DNA of 64,000 bases from Streptomyces sp. TSRI0281 (lineage in GTDB: Bacteria; Actinomycetota; Actinomycetes; Streptomycetales; Streptomycetaceae), in NCBI RefSeq assembly GCF_001905125.1, contig NZ_LWLE01000002.1, positions 336,741 through 400,740 on the forward strand, in the 5' to 3' direction. This document shows positions 9,401-17,456 of this stretch, piece after piece (within the stretch, counting starts at the first letter, position 1; each line of letters opens with the position of its first letter). Below the pieces are notes generated by a model that saw nothing but the letters and a program-made list of their open reading frames with translations, was not told the DNA's origin and searched no databases. The translations under genes and the position numbers were made by a program.

Positions 9401-9448
9401 CAACCGTAGGTTGACACCTCAAGGGCGTCAACCTACGGTTGACACATG
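9401..9448 (+). promoter_or_regulatory. Leaderless promoter covered by two operator dyads
   Basis: Two 13-bp dyads, CAACCGTAGGTTG (9401-9413) and CAACCTACGGTTG (9429-9441), are inverted copies of each other, so the 15-bp arms 9401-9415 and 9427-9441 also form one large inverted repeat. A TTGACA -35 (9411-9416) and TACGGT -10 (9434-9439) with 17-bp spacing are embedded in them. The predicted start of transcription falls on the A of ATG 9446, so the mRNA should be leaderless. A dimeric HTH protein, most simply the adjacent gene product, could occupy both sites and block transcription. Confidence 0.7.
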
Positions 9449-10204
9449 ACGCAGCCTCTTCCCGCAACGCCATCCGTGCGCCTCGACGATCTGATCGCGG
9501 CCATCAAGAACAGCCACACCGACGCCCTGCAACAGTTGTCGGGCGCGGTCGTCGCCGCCGACCACCTCGGTGACGTCGCCGACCACCTCATCGGCCACTT
9601 CGTGGACCAGGCACGCCGCTCCGGCGCCTCCTGGACGGACATCGGCCGGAGCATGGGAGTGACCCGGCAGGCCGCCCAGAAGCGCTTCGTCCCCAAGAAG
9701 ACCGATGCGAACGCCGGTTCCGGCTCCGACCTGGACCCGAGCCAGGGATTCGGCCGTTTCACCCAGCGCGCCCGCAACGTCGTCATGGCCGCCCACAACG
9801 AGGCTCAGGCCGCCCGGCACGCCGAGATCCTCCCGGCCCACCTGGCGCTCGGCCTCCTCGCCGAGCCCGACGGCATCGCCGCCCGGGTCATCACCGCCCG
9901 GGGGGTGAGCCCGGACGCCGTCCGCACCGCCGCGGCCGCCGCACTGCCTCCCGCCGTGGACGAGGTGCCCGAGCTGATCCCGTACGACGCGGATTCCCGC
10001 AAGGTCCTGGAGCTGACCTTCCGTGAGGCGCTCCGGCTCGGGCACAACTACGTCGGCACCGAGCACGTCCTGCTGGCCCTGCTGGAGTTCGAGGACGGCT
10101 CCGGTGTGCTCACCGGCCTCGGCATCGGCAAGGACGCCGCTTCGGCCGCCGTCGAAACCGCCGTGACCGACGCGGCGGCGGCCCTGTGGCAGCAGGAATC
10201 CTGA
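9446..10204 (+). CDS. HTH / Clp N-terminal repeat protein, probable autoregulator
   Basis: 252 aa cytosolic protein. Residues ~50-78 read as a helix-turn-helix (SWTDIGRSMGVTRQAAQKRF). From ~95 to the end are two Clp N-terminal repeats as found at the front of ClpC/ClpA (FTQRARNVVMAAHNEAQ and LELTFREALRLGHNYVGTEHVLLALL). There is no ATPase domain, so it is not a Clp chaperone; the combination suggests a DNA-binding protein that senses or is handed to the Clp system. Its start codon coincides with the predicted transcription start and is preceded by paired operators, which supports autoregulation. Function in detail is inference. Confidence 0.82.
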   Translation: MTQPLPATPSVRLDDLIAAIKNSHTDALQQLSGAVVAADHLGDVADHLIGHFVDQARRSGASWTDIGRSMGVTRQAAQKRFVPKKTDANAGSGSDLDPSQGFGRFTQRARNVVMAAHNEAQAARHAEILPAHLALGLLAEPDGIAARVITARGVSPDAVRTAAAAALPPAVDEVPELIPYDADSRKVLELTFREALRLGHNYVGTEHVLLALLEFEDGSGVLTGLGIGKDAASAAVETAVTDAAAALWQQES

Positions 10205-10217
10205 CCGACGGGTGCGG

Positions 10218-10247
10218 CGGCGGGTTCAGTGCACCGAGAACCCGCCG
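10218..10247. terminator. Bidirectional hairpin between convergent genes
   Basis: Ten-bp perfect stem CGGCGGGTTC with its complement, 10-base loop, located 14 bp after the Clp-N gene and overlapping the last codons of the convergent SDR gene. Could terminate both transcripts. Confidence 0.5.
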
Positions 10248-11005
10248 TCGATGAAGATCGACTGGCCGGTGACATAGGCCGAGCCCCGGCCCGCCAGGAA
10301 CACCGCGGCGGCGGCGAAGTCCTCGGCCAGACCATTGCGTCCGACCATGGTGCGCGCCGCCAGGGCCGCCACCTTCTCCGGATCGGAGGCGAGTCGTTCG
10401 TTCAGCGGCGTCAGCACGAACCCCGGCACCAGCGTGTTGCAGGTGACGCCGTGCGGAGACCACGCCTCCGCCTGCGAGCGGGCCAGCGATTCCAGGGCAC
10501 CCTTGGACACCCCGTACGCACCGCTGTTCACGAACGCGCGGTGCGCCTGCTGGGAGGTGATGTGGATGATCCGCCCGAAGCCCCGCTCGGCCATGCCGGG
10601 TCCGAAGCGCTGTCCCAGCAGGTAGGGCGCCTTCAGGTTCACCGTCATCGTGGTGTCCCAGACGTCCTCGCCCAGCTCGCCCATGGGCGGCCGCAGATTG
10701 ATCCCGGCGCAGTTCACCAGGATGTCGGGCTCCCCGTACGGCGTGGCCGCCGCCTCGGCTCCCGTACGCACACCCTCGGCGGTACTCAGATCCGCGCTCA
10801 CCCACGCCGCCCGGCAGCCCTCTCCCGTCAGCTCGTCGACCGTCGCGGCCAGCTCCGCCTCCCGGCGTGCCACGACGACGACGCTCGCCCCCGCGCGGGC
10901 GAGGGCTCCGGTGATCGCCCGGCCGATGCCGGAGCTCCCGCCGGTCACCACGGCGACCCGGCCTTCCAGGGAGAACAGTTCGGACAGATAGGTCTGCGAG
11001 ATCAT
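10226..11005 (-). CDS. SDR family NAD(P)-dependent oxidoreductase
   Basis: Classical short-chain dehydrogenase, 259 aa. The nucleotide-binding motif TGGSSGIG is at residue ~21, NCAG at ~98, the catalytic Ser in HITSQQ near 149 and the YxxxK pair in YGVSK near 163; the C-terminus SIFIDGGFSVH is typical. VVVARR after the second strand, with basic residues, suggests NADP(H) preference, which is only inference. It stands alone, convergent with the preceding gene and divergent from the next. The substrate cannot be assigned. Confidence 0.9.
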   Translation of the reverse strand: MISQTYLSELFSLEGRVAVVTGGSSGIGRAITGALARAGASVVVVARREAELAATVDELTGEGCRAAWVSADLSTAEGVRTGAEAAATPYGEPDILVNCAGINLRPPMGELGEDVWDTTMTVNLKAPYLLGQRFGPGMAERGFGRIIHITSQQAHRAFVNSGAYGVSKGALESLARSQAEAWSPHGVTCNTLVPGFVLTPLNERLASDPEKVAALAARTMVGRNGLAEDFAAAAVFLAGRGSAYVTGQSIFIDGGFSVH

Positions 11006-11111
11006 GTACGCACCCTAGATGGCAGGTCCCGCACGACCGCGGCCGGTGTCGGATCGGCAACGGCCGCGCGCCCTGTGGTGCGGATCGCGGCGGGGATGGG
11101 ACCCTAGTGGT

Positions 11112-11552
11112 ATGAACATCCCTTTCTTGGACAACTGGCGTAAGCGTCAGGGCGGTACGCCGGGAGCGGCCCTCGCCGCCGCCGTCGAAGCGGATCCCGA
11201 CGGCGTGGCCGAGCTGCTCGCCGAATGCGAACTGCTGCGTGTCCGAGCGGGGCAGAACGGACTCGAACTCGACGACAGCCCCGCCTCGTTGACCGCGCTC
11301 GACCAGCTGCCGCCCCGCTGGCGCGACGATCCCGAGGAACTGCCCTGGCTCGGCAACGACGCCGGCCTCTACCTCGGCACGGTTCTCGTGCGGACCGTGC
11401 CCGGTGCGGCCTGGGACGTCTGGCCGAGCGGCCAGCCCGTGGTGCGCCTGGCCTCCGGACGCGAGATCGATGTCGTCGCGGCCGGTCTCGACTGGGCGAT
11501 GGCGGGCAGCCCCGAGCTTTCCCAGGTGTACGCGGAGTCCGCCGAGAGCTGA
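11112..11552 (+). CDS. Conserved hypothetical protein (resembles DUF6278)
   Basis: 146 aa soluble protein starting MNIPFLDNWRKR. No catalytic motif, signal peptide or membrane segment is visible. The middle (LPWLGNDAGLYLGTVLV) and the end (ELSQVYAESAES) resemble a family I recall only as DUF6278 in Streptomyces; this is from memory, not a search. ATG 11112 is chosen as the first codon after the divergent promoter region. It is transcribed away from the SDR gene and lies 124 bp before the amino acid transporter operon. Confidence 0.75.
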   Translation: MNIPFLDNWRKRQGGTPGAALAAAVEADPDGVAELLAECELLRVRAGQNGLELDDSPASLTALDQLPPRWRDDPEELPWLGNDAGLYLGTVLVRTVPGAAWDVWPSGQPVVRLASGREIDVVAAGLDWAMAGSPELSQVYAESAES

Positions 11553-11676
11553 CCCGCGTCACCGAATCGAGATAAACAGCCTTATGCCCTATATGCGCGT
11601 GTCGGGTACGAAGTCCCTTGTCGGGATGGATAGTTTGCGCTGACCTCGACACAGCGACAAGTGGGTAGGGCAGCGT

Positions 11677-12420
<744 letters not shown>

Positions 12421-12431
12421 CGGGGGGCTCC

Positions 12432-13391
12432 ATGTTGCGTACGAGGAACTCGCGTACGGAAACGTCACATACGAAAAGGTCACGTACGAGGACGGGCGCG
12501 GTCGCTCTGGCCGGCCTTCTGCTCGCCCTGCTCGCCGCCGGGTGCGGCAAGGAGGGCAGCCCGCCGGTCAAGGGGCCGAAGCCGGAGGCGCTGCCGCAGT
12601 ACAAGGTCGACACCGGCTTCGAACTGCCCGGCTCCACGACCTGGAAGAAGGCCAAGAAGCGGGGCCACCTCGTGGTCGGCGCCAAGGAGGACCAGCCCTA
12701 CCTGGGCGAGAAGGACCCGGCCACCGGGATCTACTCCGGCTTCGACATCGAGATCGCCCGCATGATGGCGGCCTCGCTCGGATTCGAGCCGAAGTCGGTC
12801 CAGTTCAGGACGATCGCCTCGGCCAACCGCGAGACCGCCCTGCAGAACGGCCAGATCGACTACTACGTCGGCACCTACACCATCAACGACATGCGCAAGA
12901 AACTCGTCGGGTTCGCCGGCCCCTACTACCTGGCCGGGCAGGGGCTGCTGGTGCGCACCGACGAGAACGACATCCACGGGCCGCAGGACCTGGACGGCAG
13001 GACCGTCTGTTCGGCGGCGGGCTCCACCCCGTACCAGCGCATCGCCGCCGACTATCCCAAGGCGGACCTCGTCGCCTACGACACGTACTCGATCTGTGTC
13101 GACAACCTGCTGACCTACCAGGTCGACGCCGTCACCACCGACGACGCCATCCTGCTGGGCTTCGCGGCGAAGGCTCCGGACGAGATGAAGGTCGTCGGGA
13201 AGCCGTTCTCCGAAGAGCCGTACGGCATCGGCGTGCCCCGGGGCGACAACGCGCTGCGCGCCGCGCTCAACGACGCCCTGGAGGCCAACGAGAAGAACGG
13301 CAACTGGAAGAAGGCGTTCGAAGCGACGCTGGGCCTGTCCGGAGTGCCCGCACCGAAGCCCCCGCCCATCGACCGCTACCCGGCGAACTGA
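12432..13391 (+). CDS. gluB: Glutamate-type ABC transporter substrate-binding lipoprotein
   Basis: Extracellular binding protein, 319 aa, of the family 3 (polar amino acid) type. The N-region is very basic (RTRNSRTETSHTKRSRTRTG), followed by a hydrophobic core and lipobox LLAAGC, so it is predicted to be a lipoprotein. The binding domain starts KKRGHLVVGAKEDQPYLG, with IYSGFDIEIARMMAASLG and a YYVGTYTINDMRK segment typical of amino acid binding proteins. It begins 11 bp after the ATPase gene. The direct repeats of ACGTAC/ACGAGG-like triplets in codons 3-16 reflect the Arg/Thr-rich signal N-region. Confidence 0.92.
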   Translation: MLRTRNSRTETSHTKRSRTRTGAVALAGLLLALLAAGCGKEGSPPVKGPKPEALPQYKVDTGFELPGSTTWKKAKKRGHLVVGAKEDQPYLGEKDPATGIYSGFDIEIARMMAASLGFEPKSVQFRTIASANRETALQNGQIDYYVGTYTINDMRKKLVGFAGPYYLAGQGLLVRTDENDIHGPQDLDGRTVCSAAGSTPYQRIAADYPKADLVAYDTYSICVDNLLTYQVDAVTTDDAILLGFAAKAPDEMKVVGKPFSEEPYGIGVPRGDNALRAALNDALEANEKNGNWKKAFEATLGLSGVPAPKPPPIDRYPAN

Positions 13392-13407
13392 GGGGACGGC
13401 ACCGCAC

Positions 13408-14052
13408 ATGGATGTACTGACAGAGAACTTCTCCCTCTACGGCAAGGGCTTCCTCGGTACCGTCGAGCTGACCGTGTACGCCTCGATCCTGGCGCTGGTC
13501 CTCGGCTTCGTGATGGCCTCCTGCCGGGTCGCCCCGGTCGGCTCCTTCCGGGTGCTGGGCACGGTCTGGGTGGCGGTGCTCCGCAACACCCCGCTCACCC
13601 TGCTGTTCTTCGCCGTCCTGCTCGGCCTGCCGCGCTTCGGCCTGGTCCTGCCGTTCAAGGTCTTCGCGGTCCTCGCGCTCGGCTGCTACACCTCCGCGTT
13701 CATCTGCGAGGTGCTGCGCTCCGGCATCAACACCGTGCCCACCGGCCAGGGCGAGGCCGCCCGCAGCCTCGGCATGTCCTTCGGGCAGACCCTGAGCCAG
13801 GTGGTCCTGCCGCAGGCCTTCCGCTCGGTGATCCCGCCGGTCGGCTCGACCCTCATCGCGCTGGCCAAGAACTCCGCGATCGCGGGAGCGTTCAGCGTCA
13901 CGGAGCTGCTCGGCACCTACAAGACCCTCAATGAGCTGGGCTACAGCATCATCTGGACGTTCATCTGGATCGCCGTCGGCTACCTGATCATCACCCTGTC
14001 CATCAGCGCGCTCTTCAACGTGCTGGAGAAGCGCTGGGGAGTCGCCCGATGA
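13408..14052 (+). CDS. gluC: Glutamate-type ABC transporter permease 1
   Basis: Membrane subunit of the polar amino acid importer (HisM/GluC type), 214 aa with about five transmembrane helices. The conserved cytosolic EAA loop reads GQGEAARSLGMSFGQTLSQVVLPQA (split here: GQGEAARSLGMS then FGQTLSQVVLPQAF), the site that contacts the ATPase. RNTPLTLLFF is the typical motif after the second helix. ATG 13408 follows AGGGGACGG. Its stop overlaps the next gene (ATGA). Confidence 0.92.
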   Translation: MDVLTENFSLYGKGFLGTVELTVYASILALVLGFVMASCRVAPVGSFRVLGTVWVAVLRNTPLTLLFFAVLLGLPRFGLVLPFKVFAVLALGCYTSAFICEVLRSGINTVPTGQGEAARSLGMSFGQTLSQVVLPQAFRSVIPPVGSTLIALAKNSAIAGAFSVTELLGTYKTLNELGYSIIWTFIWIAVGYLIITLSISALFNVLEKRWGVAR

Positions 14053-14921
14053 CCGCCCGCTCCATGCCCACGGCCACCGCGCTCTACGACATCCCGGGCC
14101 CGCTGACCCGCAAACGGCACTTCCTGTACGGGGTCGGCTCCACGATCCTGATCCTCGCGCTGGTCGGCTGGGTCATCTATCTGCTCTTCGACACCAACCA
14201 GTTCACCAGCGAGAAGTGGACGCCCTTCGAGTACAAGGGCATCCAGGAGCTGCTGCTGCGCGGACTGGGCAACACCCTCAAGGCGTTCGGGTACGCCGCG
14301 GTGCTCTCCCTGGCACTCGGTGCCCTGCTCGCCGTCGGCCGGCTCTCCGCGCACCGGCCGGTGCGCTGGATCTCGACACTGCTGGTCGAATTCTTCCGGG
14401 CCATGCCGGTGCTGGTGATGATCTTCTTCATCTTCGTGGCGCTGAAGGTGCAGCCGCTGCCCGCGCTGGTCGCCGGGCTGACCCTCTACAACGGTTCCGT
14501 CCTCGCGGAGGTGTTCCGTACCGGCATCAACTCGGTGGATCGCGGTCAGCGGGAGGCCGCGTACGCGCTCGGCATGCGCAAGACGCAGGTCACGACCTTC
14601 GTCCTCGCACCCCAGGCGGTACGCGCCATGCTCCCCACCATCATCAGCCAGCTGGTGGTGGCCCTGAAGGACACCTCGCTCGGCTATCTGATCACCTATG
14701 AGGAATTCCTCCACGCGGGAAAGCTGATCGCGTCGAATCTCGACTACGATCTTCCCTTCATCCCTGTGGTGATGGTGATCTCACCCATCTACATCGGGAT
14801 GTGCATGCTGCTTTCCTGGTTCGCCACCTGGGTGGCGAAACGGCAGCGGCGCAACCCGAAGACCGAGGCGGTGGATGTGGCCCCGGCCGAACCAGGGACG
14901 CTGCTGCCGGGAGGGCAGTAG
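14049..14921 (+). CDS. gluD: Glutamate-type ABC transporter permease 2
   Basis: Second membrane subunit, 290 aa, with an N-terminal extension of about 70 residues compared with its partner; that part carries one extra membrane segment. The EAA loop is GQREAAYALGMRKTQ with VLAPQAVRAMLP, and FFRAMPVLVMIFF is the usual motif. Overlap with the upstream gene by ATGA indicates coupled translation of the two permeases, which are predicted to form a heterodimer. The C-terminal 25 residues are polar. The stop codon lies inside the loop of the terminator hairpin. Confidence 0.92.
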   Translation: MTARSMPTATALYDIPGPLTRKRHFLYGVGSTILILALVGWVIYLLFDTNQFTSEKWTPFEYKGIQELLLRGLGNTLKAFGYAAVLSLALGALLAVGRLSAHRPVRWISTLLVEFFRAMPVLVMIFFIFVALKVQPLPALVAGLTLYNGSVLAEVFRTGINSVDRGQREAAYALGMRKTQVTTFVLAPQAVRAMLPTIISQLVVALKDTSLGYLITYEEFLHAGKLIASNLDYDLPFIPVVMVISPIYIGMCMLLSWFATWVAKRQRRNPKTEAVDVAPAEPGTLLPGGQ

Positions 14922-14947
14922 CCGGGCAGCGCCCGCCCGGCAGCAGC
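14900..14947 (+). terminator. Terminator hairpin of the amino acid transporter operon
   Basis: Twelve-bp perfect stem (GCTGCTGCCGGG / CCCGGCAGCAGC) enclosing the gluD stop codon; the loop contains further short pairing. It also lies just before the 3' end of the convergent pseudogene, so it could serve both. Confidence 0.6.
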
Positions 14948-14953
14948 CGGTGA

Positions 14954-15949
14954 TCACTTCTCGCGCAGCGGGACCGAGAGGTAACTCGGATCCGTACCGG
15001 GCGAGGAGAAGGTCAGCTGCGAGCCGGTCGGGTTGTGCTCGATGTACAGCGGATCAACGGTGTCGATCACCAGGGCGAGCCGGTGACCGGCCGGGACGTC
15101 GTAGGCCGTGGAGAACAGCTCCAGGTCCACGGGGAACGGCCGGCCCGGGGTCTGCCCGTGGAACGTGTAGGGGGCGTCGCTGACCAGTTTGCCGAGGCCG
15201 AGCGGCCCCACGTCGTAGAGATGGGCGACGAGGGTGCCGCTCTCCTCGGTGCTGGTGAGCGTGGTGTGCGGCGCGGCGGTGCCACGGATGTGCTGGGCGG
15301 CGGCGGCGGCGTACGGCCCGGACTGCCAGACGCTCGCGAAGGCGCGCGGCAGCAGGGGGATGGAGGCGACGGGCGGCAGCTTCACGAACTGGTCGAGGGC
15401 GTTGGACAGCATGACGATGCCGCCGTTGGCACCCGAGTCGACGTTCGCCAGGATCTTCTTCGTGCCGTCCAGCTCGATCCGGTGCTTCCCGGCGCCGACC
15501 GACTTCCAGTCCGGGTAGCCCTCGTAACCCTTGTCGGTACGGGACTTGAGCTGGACCGGCTGCTCCATGTCGATGCCGTTGCGCTCGCCCTTGAGATACC
15601 GGTCGAACCAGCGGTGCGCGCTCGTCCAGGTGTCGTTGGGCAGGCCGAGCAGTCCGGTGGCCTCGGCGGTGGCGTGGTCGCCGGGGCGGAACTCCAGGCG
15701 CTTGGGGCCGGTGAGCTTCTCGTAGAACGAGGCGTACTGGTTGGGCGGGAAGATGGTGTCGCCCCAGGCGTTGCCCATCATGATCGCGGAGCCGTTGGCG
15801 TTGATCCGGTCCAGATACGTCGCGGGGGAGCGCTTCTTGCCCCAGGCGATCATGTCCGCTTCCTCGCGAGGTGGGAGCCGAGGAAGTCGGTCAGTGACCC
15901 GACGGTAACCCCGGTTGTTTACCGCTGGTAACTGGTCGGTGTGTCGCAC
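14954..15949 (-). pseudogene. Truncated CocE/NonD (X-Pro dipeptidyl-peptidase-like) hydrolase
   Basis: Only the C-terminal part of an alpha/beta hydrolase of the CocE/NonD type is present. The catalytic Asp region (NAWGDTIFPP) and catalytic His region (RPGDHATAEA) are intact, followed by the beta-rich C-terminal jelly-roll domain through LREK. The N-terminal half, which should carry the nucleophilic Ser (GxSxxG), is missing. Homology-like reading begins at about 15860 (EEADMIAWGKKRSPATYL); upstream, a neighbouring frame reads SLTDFLGSHLARKR, so a frameshift there is likely. An in-frame ATG exists at 15949 but gives no signal peptide or catalytic Ser. I therefore call it a remnant; if translated it should lack the usual activity. 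Confidence 0.7.
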
Positions 15950-16001
15950 GAAGGTAACGATTGTTGGACGAGTTGTCAGTAGTGGGCGCGAGCGCCGCGG
16001 A

Positions 16002-17204
16002 TCAGCTCAGCGCGCTCTTCGTCCGCCAGTCGGCCCAGGAGACGTTCCACGCGCCGTAGCCGTTGCCCTCGGCCACCGTGCCCTTGGCGTCGGCACCGGT
16101 GATCTCGAACGGGTCGCCGACCCGCACCTGCCGGTACAGCGACGCGGCGTTCGCGTCGCTCATGCCGACACAGCCCGAACTGTGGTTGCCGCGGCCGAAG
16201 TAGGAGGCGTTCCACGGCGCGGCGTGCGCGTACATCCCGGACCAGGTCAGACGCATCGAGGAGTCGACCATCTTGTCGTAGGCATCGCCGAGGCCCACCG
16301 TCTCGGAGCGCATGTTGATCGTGCCCTCCTTGGACATCAGGACGGCCGTGCCCCGCCAGGACGCCTTGTCGCCGCCGGGCGTGCCCGCCGACATCGGGAC
16401 GTCCATGACCTGCTTGCCGTCGCGGTGCAGGGCGAGCCGGTGGTTGTCGAGATCGACCTTGACCACCTGGGCGGCACCGATCGTGAACGTCGTCGTGTAG
16501 TCGCGTACGAACCAGCCGCCGGACCCGCCCGTGTCGACGCCGTTCAGCTCCGCGTCCAGGGTGACCTTGGTGCCGGACTTCCAGTACTCCTTGGGCCGCC
16601 AGTCGACGCGGTCCTTGCCGGAGTAGTCCTGGAGCCAGCCCCAGGAGCCCTCGGTGCTGTTCGAGGTGGAGACCTTCAGGCGCTTCTCCACCTCGGCCTT
16701 GTCCTTCACCGGGTTGTCGAAGACGATCGACAGCGGCTGCCCGATGCCGACCGTGGTGTTCTTCCCCGGGGCGAGGGCCAGCTTGTTGACCTTGTCCGCC
16801 GGTGCGGTGGTGAAGCCGGCCCGGTCGCTGCCGCCGTCGGTGTCCTTCGCCTCCACGGTGTACGCCGTGCCGGGCGCCGCGACCCGCTCGGACGTCCAGC
16901 TACGGCCGTCGGCGGATATCCGCCCGGTCAGCGCCCCGCCCTCGGCCCCGGTCACCGTGACCTTCTTGAGCTCGCCCCGCGCCAGCGTCACCTTCACCGG
17001 CCCGCCCGCGGTGGCCTTCGTGCCCCGCAGGTTCACCGAGATGCTGGTGTCCGGAGCCTTCCCCGACCCCGCCACCGCGGCGGACCCGCCACCGGAACAG
17101 GCGGTGAGTGCGGCACCGAGCACCACGACCGGGCCGATCAGGGCGTGCCGGGCGGGACGGCCGGCCGGGGCGATGCGGCGTATGTGCCGGCGTGCAGAGC
17201 TCAA
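16002..17204 (-). CDS. L,D-transpeptidase lipoprotein (Ig-like + YkuD domains), TTG start
   Basis: Cell-wall cross-linking enzyme that forms 3->3 peptide bonds in peptidoglycan outside the membrane. I place the start at TTG 17204 because GGAGG stands eight bases upstream and translation gives a basic N-region (ARRHIRR), a hydrophobic core and the lipobox ALTAC. An alternative ATG about 50 bp upstream would place 18 residues before this signal. Residues ~55-250 form two Ig-like domains as in mycobacterial LdtMt2; the YkuD domain spans ~255-375 with active-site motif HSSGCVGM (Cys nucleophile, His). The protein is 400 aa, normal for actinobacterial enzymes. The frame stays open upstream for over 1.7 kb across the murJ gene, which is a shadow. 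Confidence 0.9.
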   Translation of the reverse strand: MSSARRHIRRIAPAGRPARHALIGPVVVLGAALTACSGGGSAAVAGSGKAPDTSISVNLRGTKATAGGPVKVTLARGELKKVTVTGAEGGALTGRISADGRSWTSERVAAPGTAYTVEAKDTDGGSDRAGFTTAPADKVNKLALAPGKNTTVGIGQPLSIVFDNPVKDKAEVEKRLKVSTSNSTEGSWGWLQDYSGKDRVDWRPKEYWKSGTKVTLDAELNGVDTGGSGGWFVRDYTTTFTIGAAQVVKVDLDNHRLALHRDGKQVMDVPMSAGTPGGDKASWRGTAVLMSKEGTINMRSETVGLGDAYDKMVDSSMRLTWSGMYAHAAPWNASYFGRGNHSSGCVGMSDANAASLYRQVRVGDPFEITGADAKGTVAEGNGYGAWNVSWADWRTKSALS

Positions 17205-17456
17205 CGGGAAAACCTCCAGGACAAGTGCTTCTCGTGAGAAGAGAGGCATTTCCCCGGCCCAAGGTTCCGTAAATTTCCGGAAATCGAGGAATTCCCGGTG
17301 TGACAACCGACGCGGTGCGGGACGGCAGGGCCCGCTGAGGACGTACGGGTGTACGAGCTGTGCGGGGTACCCTCCACCCTCGGCCTCCGGCCGTCGGCAC
17401 TCGGCCCGACGACCGGGCACGAGGCCCTCGACATCCTCGGAGACCAGGAGAGACCG

